Source: Cryptomeria japonica (Eukaryota > Streptophyta > Pinopsida > Cupressales > Cupressaceae). From it: a DNA stretch of 64,000 nucleotides. The notes beneath the pieces were generated by a model. It was not told where the DNA came from and ran no database searches. It was given only the letters and a program-made list of their open reading frames with translations. Shown in pieces: positions 24,523-34,949 of this stretch. A program made the translations under genes and the position numbers. The stretch is taken from assembly GCF_030272615.1 (NCBI RefSeq), contig NC_081414.1, positions 527,413,137-527,477,136 on the forward strand, written 5' to 3'. The stretch's first letter is position 1; every line of letters begins with the position of its first letter.

Positions 24523-25646
24523 GTATATATATACATGTATACATATATATATATACATGTATATATATATATATGTATTTATGTACATATAAAAATATAC
24601 ATACATAAATATATATATGTGTGTGTGTGTACATATATATATGTATATACATATACATATGTATATATATGTATATATGCATGTATATACATACATATAT
24701 ACATACATATACATATATATATATGTATATACATATACATATGTATATATATATGTATATATGTATGTATATACACATATACATATATATATGTATATAC
24801 ATATACATATGTATATATATGTATATATGTATGTATATACATATACATATGTGTATATATATGTATATACATATACATATGTATATATATGTATATATAT
24901 GTATATATGTATGTATATACATACATATATACATATACATATGTATATATGTGTATATATATGTATATATGTATGTATATACATACACATATACATATAT
25001 ATATATGTATATGTGTATGTATATACATATACATATACATACACATATACATATGTATATATATATATATGTGTGTATGTATATACATACATATATACAT
25101 ATATGTATATATGTATATAGATATATATGTATATATATGTACATATATATATCTATATACATATGTACATATATATATCTATATACATATGTACATATAT
25201 ATAAATATATACATATATACATATATGTATATATGTATGTATATACATACATATATATACATATATACATATATGTATATATGTATGTATATACATACAT
25301 ATATATACATATATACATATATGTATATATGTATGTATATATGTATGTATACATATATGTATATATGTATATATGTATGTATGTATATATGTATGTATAC
25401 ATATATGTATATATGTATGTATACATATATGTATATAGTATACATACATATATACATATATGTATACATATATGTGTGTGTGTGTGTATGTATATATGGA
25501 TGTATATATGTATGTATATATGTATACATACATATATGTATACATATATACATACATATATACATATACATGTATATGTGTATACATATACATGTATATG
25601 TGTATACATATATATGTATGTATGTATATGTGTGTGTGTGTGTGTA
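24523..25646. repeat. 1.1-kb (ATATAC/ATATGT)n compound microsatellite
   Basis: The tract is an almost pure alternation of purine and pyrimidine built from TATA, CATA and GTATG units, with short (TG)n runs at about 24620, 25470 and 25630. Mirror and inverted symmetry is pervasive. Long Tyr/Ile frames on both strands are artefacts. Confidence 0.97.
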
Positions 25647-26720
25647 TAAATTTGTATTTTTAAATGGAATATGGTGTTTAGTGGAATTTGAATTTTAATA
25701 TGAGTATCAGATTTTGAATTAAATAAATATATATATAATATGTATTTTGGGATTAGTAATATGAACTAAATGTCAAAGATTGATTTAGATATAATCGTAA
25801 TTTATTTTGTGAAAATAAAGGCTATATGGATAGTCATCAATTAAGTTTAGTCAATATGATTTTAATGGGAAAGATTTATTTTGATTTAAATAATTATTTT
25901 AGTTTTCAAATGTATTTAATTGTTATTTTCATTAATTAGAAATTTGAATGCAAATGGAATGTGTTTATAGCCAAATTGGCTTTAATTGAAAAGGCTTAGA
26001 TTTATTTTAAATGATGGATTATTTAGTCTTCGAGTTGTTTCTATTCTTTTAAAGGGTGTATGGTCTTTAAATCAAGTATTGTGCAAGTCTATTTGGGTGT
26101 TTGTTTACTTAGACCCTTTTTGCGTTATTCCCTATTGTTGATTTTCTTATCATGAAGGAGTCAGTTTATTGAAAGAACTGCAATTAGATAACATTAGCTT
26201 TTAATTATATTTTGAGTGATTGTTATGATTCCTTAACATGGATGTGTTTAGAGTGCAAGTGTACCCTTTTGAGTATGTACTCTAATTGATGGATTTTGGT
26301 TGATTTGAAAGTCATTCTCGTGTTATGTTGGTATGTTGTTGAATGTGAGTCTATCGTGCAAGTTGATTTGGTTAAGTTTTGATTGTGGTCGTACTTGCTT
26401 TATTTTGGTTGTGGTCTTGTCTTGTGAATAGACTAGTTGTATGTTTCACACCTCCAATAGGTTTAACCTTGGTAGAAGGTGTGTATAACCAAGTTGTTCT
26501 TCAGTTTTGGTTTTTTTGAACTCCTTGTGTTAGTTGGCATTTGTGTTTTACCTTGGAGTTCTTTGGAGGTTGTGTAGTGTCATAAGGAAGAGTGGCTTCT
26601 AAGTGGGGGTAGGGGCCCAAAGAGGTTGCTAGGATAACCCCTTGGAAGTTGAATAATAAGTGACAACTTAATTAATAAACTGGGGTTGGGTTTCAAAACA
26701 TTAATCAAGATTAATTGTGC

Positions 26721-27917
26721 AATTCAAGGAATCTGCTAACTATGATTGAAATTTAATTTAATTTACAACACACATAAATTCAAGTTCTATTCTACTTTGT
26801 TGAAAATGAAATCTACTTTACGCTTGCAGAGAATTAAAATTTATTCTAAAGAACATTCAAAGTAAAAATAAATCCCATGAATTTACTCAATTAAGCTTTT
26901 GTCTAATCACTACTTCCAACACTATTATCTGTTATTGTTAAAATCCAAAACTAAAATGCATTTGTTGATTAATCTATTATATGAATTCAAACTTAACTAG
27001 ATAAAAACATGAATCTAAACATCCATAAAAGAATTAATTAACTTTAAAAAATATTGAAAGTAATATGCGAATGATAACTACTGATTAAGAATGATTTTTT
27101 ATTTTCAATTTCACATATGAACTAGCAGAAGGAAAAACATGAAAAATAAATAAGAGACAAATGGAAATAAAGAAACAATTCAAGATCACCTCCCTTCGGT
27201 TGAGTGGGCCATGCTCTCCCTCTAGTAGAATACTTTAACACCAAGATTTTCAATGAACTTCTAGTTTGCATTCAAATTGGCTCCCAGAAGAGATTAAAAC
27301 AAAGCTTGGAAATTATAGAAGGAATTGACAGGACTCTAAGAACTGATGACTGACTAACTATCTCCTACTGAGAATAGATGGATATATAGGCATATCCTTT
27401 GAAGTTCAAATGATGTGTTGTCTACCTAGATGTGTAACAGCTAAAAACTAAACTATAGAACACTCAGTGTCTTGAATTACAATGCTTAATTTATCGTTGA
27501 TGAAACTAGAAGTTTCATAGATAGCCCATGAAGTTGAACTAAAGAAAACCATTGCATTGCCCAACTAGACCAACCAAGAGAATGATCAGGAGTTCCACAT
27601 TGCAGTTCCACATCGCTGGACAGGGAGTTAATGGTTCCACCCACTAAAACAACCTCTTAAAAAATCTAAAACAATATCCAAAAAAATAGGACAAGAACAT
27701 AACATAAATCTGAGATAATGGTTGTTTCTTCATCCATTTAGCCATTGAAGTAATACATTCAATAAAAAATATCATTTCTAATATATGCCTTCTAATTAGA
27801 AAAGTATAAAAGAAGTAAACATACAAGTATAAAGTCTACCACCAAACACATTAATTAACAAAATACACAGAGTTTTTAAGTATAAACAAATTTAAAATGT
27901 TATTTTTGAGCACTCAT
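26721..27917 (-). repeat. 3' LTR of G1, second (inner) piece
   Basis: It aligns with 59038-59327 and 60237-60880 of the 5' LTR (for example TTTACAACRCATAAATTCAA and the ACTAGATAAAAACATGAATC block). On the minus strand the LTR begins TGAGTGCTC at 27917 (or TGATGAGTGC at 27920), directly after the polypurine tract. No gene is seen; small frames are chance. Confidence 0.85.
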
Positions 27918-27920
27918 CAT

Positions 27921-27936
27921 CCTCCCCCTCCTACTA
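27921..27936 (-). promoter_or_regulatory. Polypurine tract of G1
   Basis: On the minus strand the run GTAGGAGGGGGAGGA abuts the LTR start. It is the expected primer for plus-strand synthesis and fixes the 3' LTR boundary. Confidence 0.75.
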
Positions 27937-28840
27937 TCAACCATGTCTTCATGGTTGAGGGTCTGGTAGATCCCTATTCATAGATTCAATCTAGATAACC
28001 AAATCAAAATGTTTAAATCTATACTCCTGATAACTCTTGGGGGAAGCATATCCATTCATCTCTTCCACTTTTTTCAGCCAATTTCTCATAATTTCACCTG
28101 CAAAATGGGGAGGTGCGTCTAACCTTGGTGAGGGAAATATAATCAGAGGTGGTCTAAATCTCATACCAATCCATTCTTCCTATTCTTCTTCTATTATTGC
28201 AATCATTGTCCTTATTCTAGTCAATCTCCAAGTGATATTGTGAGGAGAGATGGATTCTCTTCTTCTTAACTAAACTAGTATAGTATTGAATCTTTCCCTA
28301 GATGCTAATAAGGCACGATGAGGAAATTGATTCTAAACATCTCTAAAATCTTGAATGCTTGTGGTTAAGTTGTTTTTATAGATTGGTTTTACTTTGTTCA
28401 ACTGTGTAATTGAAGTAAATTTATTTCTGAATTCCATTGACCTAGGTGTTTCATCCCTCATAGGAAGACCTAATTTGCTTTGTGCTTCTCTATATTAATT
28501 CAGCCTATCTTTCCATTCAACTTGATTTTATAATCATGACACAAAGGATCTAATTTGCACCTCACCAACAAATATATTAAAAAATGACTAAGGAAATTGA
28601 CCCAAAAGAAATCTATGCAAATAATATTCACACATCTGATTCTGGAAACTAGCTTCACTTTTATAGTAATCCTCAAGAAAATCATAATCAATTTTTCTTC
28701 CTAAAACTAATTGATTGGTTTTCGTGCTACAAAAATATTTCTTTCAAAAACAAGGAATACAATCTAGATGGCTTTCTCATGGCTAGCAATGTTGAAGATA
28801 ACTCTACAACTTGTTCCAATCTTTGATTAGCTTTATTTCT

Positions 28841-29098
28841 CTATTTCTGCAGGTTCTCAAGTTCCTTGCTCAACTCAATATTTTTATGTTTATATTTAAT
28901 AGAAGCTAAGGAATGGTACCTAGGAAGAGAACATGAAGTGGAGGCCTCGTGATCATTACTTTTAATAGTTTGATTTCTCAATTGGTTGTCTTTTTGTTCT
29001 AATTCTTCCTTTAATTTCCTTAGTTTCTTAGCACTGTTTAATACTTGAGCATTAGCTTGCCAAAGTGCTTCCTCTATTTCAACCAATTGGTTTATCAA
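28841..29098 (-). pseudogene. Coiled-coil fragment of the G1 post-pol reading region
   Basis: The frame reads as a heptad-like helix rich in Leu, Lys, Glu and Gln (VEIEEALWQANAQVLNSAKK, then KLRKLKEELEQKDNQLRNQ). It lies downstream of pol, in the sense direction of G1, in the place where Athila-type elements carry an env-like or extra ORF. Stops and frame changes separate it from the fragments upstream. No transmembrane segment is visible here. Function is unknown. Confidence 0.5.
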
Positions 29099-29659
29099 AT
29101 AAAATTCTTTCCCAGTTGCCTCTTTCTTTAGTTGCTTTGCATGTTGAGCAACCTATTGCAATTCTTCATCTTTTTGTTTTAGAAATTCCTCAAGAAGCCA
29201 CATTTTTCTTTTTGCTTCTTCTATTTTTTATTCCAATCTGGATAATGCCATGACTCTCATTAATTATTTTTCCTCCTTAATTATTCCCCTATCTAGCTTT
29301 TTGGAAAGTTCTTCTTGAACCATCATTTCTTTTCCTTCTCTTCTAGTAAATGTTTGAGGGGGTGAAGGTGGTAGTGGTTTATCACGAGGAGGTGAAGGAG
29401 AAGGTTGGTCTTGATTGGCTTCAAATTCTTCTGAAGCTTAAACTTCCTCCATTCCATATCCTAGTTGAGAGGGAGATTAGGGTGAATGTTGTGTTTTAGG
29501 TTCATCAGCATATCTTTCATCGATTTTAATAAAGACAGGTCATTCCTTCTTAGGAGGATTTTTCATTTTTTTATCAGTGGGTTATGGAAGGGCAATTTCT
29601 TATGCAGGAGCAAGGGATTATGCAAGGCCTTGAGTTTCACGGTGACCTTCAAGAGGTTC

Positions 29660-29938
29660 TTAGGAAACTTCAAGATTCTGAATAGGGGTATTATCAAGAG
29701 CTTGTATATGAGGGGCATCAGAAGCTAGTATAGGAGGGACGTCGAGAGCTTGTGAAGGGGTACCAACAGGGCTAGGTTTTTCCTTTGACTGCTCCCCAAT
29801 TGCCCTTCTCGAGGAGTGACGGGCTACCCTAGTGAGTTTAGTATACTCAATTTCTATTATTTTCTTTTTCCTAGATGCTTTCCCTTTTTCTAATTTAACC
29901 CTTTTTGGTGTGGATTCCTTTTTAGACTTTTTCTTCAC
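29660..29938 (-). pseudogene. Lys-rich fragment of the G1 post-pol reading region
   Basis: The N-terminal half is strongly basic (KKKSKKESTPKRVKLEKGKA) and suits a nuclear-localisation or nucleic-acid-binding tail; the C-terminal half is Pro/Ala-rich and low in complexity. It follows the 30633-29935 frame with a one-base shift, so it probably continued the same protein. This is inference from position. Confidence 0.5.
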
Positions 29939-30633
29939 AGGTGCAAAAGAAATTCAAACCACCCTTCCTTCCTAGATTCTTTCTTCAAGAAATGATGCTT
30001 TAAAATCAAATAAATCAAACTATGATATTGAATTGAACTACATTTATCTTTTACCCTAGATATCATAGAAGAAATTTGGGAAAATAAGAAAGTTGGGAGA
30101 TTAATCCTGACTTCGAGCTGGGTATTTACATACCTTAAATGTGTTAATAGACACATTATTGGCCCCAGTATGGTCTCTTACTAGTCCTCACAAGTGAAAA
30201 ATTCCATCAATCACATTGTGGTTGTTTTCCAATGCTCATCCAGACTTTCTTTGCTCGCACCCTTGGTGTTGCCTTTATGCACTTGCAACTCAAGTCGCTG
30301 CTCAGGCCACTAATGAAATGCATTCACTAGTTCTTCCAAATTGATATAGCCTTTGTTTACTGGCTCCCCTTATACTATAATTCTAGATAATTCATTGATT
30401 ATTGTTGGGTTCACCTCTATGATCTCCCCCCTCACTCTCATGGCATTCACATGAAAATTTCTAACAAATTCTTCAACTAAATCTAGTTCAAAGCCTTCAT
30501 ACATGCGTATGAAACTCAACCATCCTGCTTCTTCTAGCAATCTTTCTGTCTGAGGGTCCAAATTAAAAATATTTGGCTCTATCTTTCTTTCGTTCCCCAT
30601 ATTAGCTTTGCAACTCAAGAATGTTTCTATCAT
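29935..30633 (-). pseudogene. G1 third ORF, resembling the plant transposon-protein domain
   Basis: One frame runs from MIETFLSC with a TAA at 30370 and further stops up to 29935. The first part (LLEEAGWLSF, ELDLVEEFVRNFHVNAMRV, then RGEIIEVNPTIINEL) resembles the start of a domain often labelled 'putative plant transposon protein' in Athila-like elements. The second part has EHWKTTTM, a HLRYVN segment and DKCSSIQYHSLIYLILKHHF, matching that domain's middle in outline. Naming rests on memory of the family pattern and no database was searched. It lies about 1 kb after the integrase stop in the same orientation, the position of the env-like ORF in Athila. Confidence 0.5.
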
Positions 30634-31626
30634 TTTGAATGTTAATTCAATCGTAAAATAGATATTTCCTTTTTAACAGTGAAAATTTTCAGCACAGATG
30701 ATGATGATTTATAACACATTCCTACATTGATTTTCTTGAACTAGACTAGATGTTTTGCACGCCACTTCTTTATACTTCTTCATTGATTCACAAAGTTGGC
30801 AATGGTCATGATGTGTGCATGATTTTTGAAGTAATAATTACTTCAAATTTGAATTGACAAATAATATCATTTAAATATACTCCCTTATCTCTCCATCATC
30901 ATTAGTTTGGTACTTAAAACTTGTGATTATAATGTTAATAATTGGAAGAGATTTATATACAAACAATGCCTACCAATTCTACTCTATACTTACTAAATCA
31001 GAAAACAATATTTGTAATAAATGCATACCTCTTCATTCAATGCATATTCTTTCTAGAGCTACCATGCAGTAATGATCGACTTGCCAAAAATAACTAGCAC
31101 ATCGATCAGGAGTTGTCACGTAGTACCGATCATCTTGCCAAAAGAAACAAATTGGCTTATCAATCAGGAGCCACACAGAGTATAAATTGACTCAAATGGT
31201 AATGAACCAATGAGTTAATTGGGAGGTACTTAGGGCTCATTCTGCATGGACTAAAATAATGCATTAAATGATCTAAAATTGTCTACTTGAAAGAGAGATT
31301 TCTCTTCTCGGAAAGAGCAATCAAGAGCATTCCAGAGCCACTCTTCCTTGTTGATACCTACAAAGACTTATTTCTTGAGAACTTTGAGAGCCATCAAGAG
31401 TCATCGGGAACAAGATAAAGTTGATTTGACCAAAGTTGTCATTTCTAGTTTTCAACTTTACTCTTTAAGGTATGAACCGCCATTTCTAGTTTTTAGCTCA
31501 CCCTCGAGGTAGACCACCATTTCTGGTTTCAATCATCCCCAAAAAAAATTTCTCTTTTTTTTGGGAGATAAACCATCATTTTTTTGTTTTCAACTTACCT
31601 CCTTTATTCATGTCTTCTTGCTAGGT
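30634..31626 (-). other. G1 spacer between integrase and the third ORF
   Basis: The stretch is about 1 kb without a coding frame. Words such as CATTTCTAGTTTTCAACTTAC and CCACCATTTCTGGTTT recur in degenerate form at 31430-31600, a short local repetition. A spacer here is normal for gypsy elements whose last ORF is made from a spliced RNA, but no splice site is identified. Confidence 0.5.
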
Positions 31627-32880
31627 TTACTCAGAATTGTGTTCCTTCATAGAAGTGATATCTTCCATGATGAAATGTTCAATTCTTACTTGCAATTCTA
31701 AAAGAAATTCTTCTTTAGATGTTGGTTTGTGATATGAATTCAAATGATTACCATTAACCAGCATAGTTCTTCTTTCTCCATCTATTGGTATTAACTGAAT
31801 AGCTCCATTATCAAAAACTCGATCAATATCATAGGGTCCTAACCATCTTGTAGGGAATTTTCCTTTGAACTCTTGGAATCTGGAGCCAAACAATAATACC
31901 CAATCTCCTTTTGTAAATTGTTTACTGACAATATGTTTATCATGCCATGCTTTCCTCTACTTTTGAATCACATTTGTATGTTATAAAGCTTCCATTCTCA
32001 TCTCATCCAATTAGTTCAACTGTAGAATTCTACTTTTCTCTGCTTCTTGCAAATCAATACCAACCTTTAATGTTGTTCTTAATGTCTACAATTCAAACTC
32101 AATAGGCATAATAGGGGTCTTTCCATACACTAATTCATATGGAGATAATCTTGTACTTATCTTCCATGTTGTATTGTAAGCCCATACTGCTTCATCCAAT
32201 CACTCTGACAATCTATTTTTCTTAATAAAACAATCTTTGATGAGATATTCTCCAATTCTCTATTTGTGACTTATACTTTCCCATTTGCTTGAGGATGATA
32301 TGGTGAGGATTTTCTATGTGTCATCTCATACTTAAGCATAAAAGCTTCAATCATAATAGACATAAACTAAGGTCCTTGATCAGAAACTATCTCTCTTGGT
32401 GCACCAAATCTCTAAAGAATATGCTTGTACAAGAAACCAGCTACCTTATCTTCTCTTATTATTGGTAATGCCTTCCATTTTTCCCACTTTATTACATAAT
32501 TTGTGTAGACCAGAATATAATTGATGTCCTCTTGAAGGCGGATCAACAGGTCCCACAAAGTCAATTCCCCATTTTTCAAATGGTTCCAGATCTATATGGG
32601 GTTGTAGAAGCATCTTCGTTGTTGGTGTAGGCCATCCCATGTGCTGGCATTCATCACAATGTTTCATATAAAATGGAACATCTTTTGACATGGTTGGCCA
32701 AAAGTAGCCTGCTCCAAGAATCTTGCGAACTGTTCTGACCGTAGAATAATGTCCCCCTTTTGGTTCATTATGACATACATGTATGATTTCATAAACATCT
32801 ACTTCCTACACACACCTATGAAGAACATGATCATGACACATTTTAAATAAAATTCCATCTATCCACTAAAATTTGGAACT
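31627..32880 (-). pseudogene. G1 integrase
   Basis: From the N-terminus are a zinc-binding HHCC pattern (HVCHNEPKGGHYS then MKHCDECQ), the catalytic core with WGIDFVGPVD, SDQGP and YHPQANG, and the C-terminal domain GPYDIDRVFDNGAIQLIPID ending at the stop at 31627. Several stops and frame changes lie between 32446 and 31900. No chromodomain follows, which argues against a chromovirus and for the Athila/Tat side of Ty3/gypsy. Confidence 0.88.
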
Positions 32881-33438
32881 TTCACAAATTAACCTTTTTC
32901 TCTGTTTGGGGCTGAAATGACTTGGACACTTCCCTGTAATAATGAAGTTAGCAAGATCAGCAAACCATGGAGACTGAATTGATATGGAAAACAAGTGTTC
33001 ATCTAGAAATGTGGCATCCACTAGCTCATGATTACCTTGCAAAACCATTCTTGAAAGAAAGTCAACAACATCATTATCCTTACTAGGTTTATCCATAATA
33101 ATGACATCGAATTCTTGTAACAGCAACAACCATCTTATAATTCAGTCGGCCTACAACAAATTTATTCATTAAATACTTAATGGTTTCATGATCTGTATGG
33201 ACAAACACTTTATAACCAATAATATAATGTCTAAATTTATTAATTGCATAAACCATAGCTAAAAAATATTTTTAGTTGTTGTGCAATTCCTCTTTGTGGG
33301 GTTCAAATTTTTGTCATCATAGTAGATAGCATGCATTGCTTCTTTTACATCTTTTTGTCCTAGAAATACTCCAAATGCTAAGTTAGAAGCATCTACATGT
33401 ATGTGAAATGGTTCTCCCCAAACAGGTCCTTTAATAAT
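32881..33438 (-). pseudogene. G1 RNase H
   Basis: The frame includes PFHIHVDASNLAFGVFLGQK, the usual start of gypsy RNase H with its catalytic Asp, then AIYYDDKNLNP, and after breaks DVIIMDKPSKDNDVVDFLSR (usual ADALSR with the final acidic residue). Unit E is inserted at 33439, just upstream of this domain in the reading direction; the reverse transcriptase continues at 48181 and above. Confidence 0.88.
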
Positions 33439-34214
33439 TGTTGTCACGAAGGATTGCGCTTGAAAATGCTAAGTGTGAAACCTAGTAATCCTATGAAATA
33501 TGGGAATACTTTTAGGCCTGTGGATTGCTTATACTAAAAGTAGACCTCCAGAGACCAGGTCGGCTTCCTATCTTGATAAATCTCCTACAACTTACTTTTT
33601 GTGAGAAAAGGGTTAAAAGGCTTGCATGCAAAACAAACTTATCCTAATGGAGGTGATGCACCAAGATTATGGAGTTTTTAACTACTACACTAAAATTATG
33701 ACAGTTGCAATAAGGAATGAAAATGTTTCACAAATCAACTAGATCACCAAATTCATAAATATTTCATGAAAAGGTTTGAAGTTATCCAACTTCTGCATGT
33801 AGGAAAAGTGATTTTTCACAACATGCAAAGAATTGGAAAACAGATGAACACAACCCACAACCTGAATTTACTATGAAATTATCCTACTTCTGCAAAGCAA
33901 AAGCGAGACGGAGCAAAGGATTATAAAAATCACAATAACTCTATCAAATTGCTCACCTAACAATGAAAAAGTAAGAAATATTGATAAGGAAACTAACTTT
34001 GTATTGCAAACTGAAAAAAATTCACTCTATTACAATAACTAAAAAAACTGATAAGTGCTAAGATACAATGCTTTTTTTGCTATGTGTGTAGCAGAAAAGA
34101 AAGAACCAAAGGGAAAAAGAAGGAGAATAGAATAATATATAGACATCATGAAGAACATCTCCTCCAAAACCCTAAAATGAAAAAACTGCATGAGAAAAAG
34201 CCTTGGGCGGATTT

Positions 34215-34600
34215 GCCCAAAATAGCCTTAAAAACTCATGTGTAACCCTGCTAAAAATAGCCTTTGCTGCTAAAAATAGGTCCCCAACTGATAGTGCATG
34301 AAAAAGATACCCCCTACTAAAAATAGAACTGACACAAATGCCCATAATAGCTATGTGAAGAGCACTCTCTTTTCCAACTGAAAACTACATGTCTTGATAT
34401 CAAGAAATAGATGGAAAAAAGCGAAACCCCTTTACTGAAAATCTGCATGCCAACTCTGCCAAATATAGCTCTAAAAAACAAATAACTCCCTCTCTATTAA
34501 ACCGAAGTCAAGTTGGTGCTAAAATAGCCTATGAACTGAAAAAATCACCCCCCTTTCTTCATGCATTCTGAAATGCCAAATATAGTTGCTAAAGCTAAAG
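34215..34600. repeat. Recurring GCTAAAAATAG motif in unit E
   Basis: GCTAAAAATAGC and near variants (CTAAAAATAGA, GCCAAATATAGC, GCTAAAATAGCC) recur about nine times with irregular spacing. The motifs may be remnants of an old tandem array. No gene is seen. Confidence 0.6.
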
Positions 34601-34949
34601 AATATCCCCTCTTTGAAAGTTTGCATGTTGTTCAAACTTCTTTTGCTTTTATCAATTGAAATAATTTAATTTAATACTTTAAATATAAAACAATTCGTTT
34701 TATTATTTAGATCACTAAAGTAAATTATTTATTTTCTCTTTGATTAATATTATAATTTAATATATATTTATTAAGATTTTTATAGAATAAATCTTAATAA
34801 ACTTATATTAAATATAATAATATTATTATAATATATTTGGGCTTTAAATATAAAGAACTTGAAGTTTTTTGCCCTTGGCATCTAGGTCTTATGACATTTA
34901 AGTCATGACCTCAGGGAATATATTACAGGCATTGTTCATTTCTATAAAA

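Larger units (their letters stand above)
23388..26720. mobile_element. 3.3-kb insertion of unknown type in the G1 LTR
   Basis: The insertion separates two parts of the G1 LTR. A 34-bp stretch, CAATTC...AAATT, occurs at both borders (23354-23387 and 26721-26754) with five mismatches, far longer than a normal LTR duplication. Inside are an AT-rich leader-like part (23400-24180), a GC-rich repeat block (24186-24435), a giant microsatellite (24523-25646) and a T/G-rich part. At 26590-26680 it carries a module also found in B-R and B-L. No protein frame is credible. It may be a diverged relative of the B units. Confidence 0.55.

Noticed and set aside
24523-25646. CRISPR-like array
   Set aside because: There are no constant repeats with unique spacers of equal length, and the composition is that of a eukaryotic genome.
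24427-25698. Open frames of up to 387 codons on both strands rich in Tyr, Ile, Val and Cys
   Set aside because: They are the TA/CATA microsatellite read in all frames; the repeat contains no stop in several frames.
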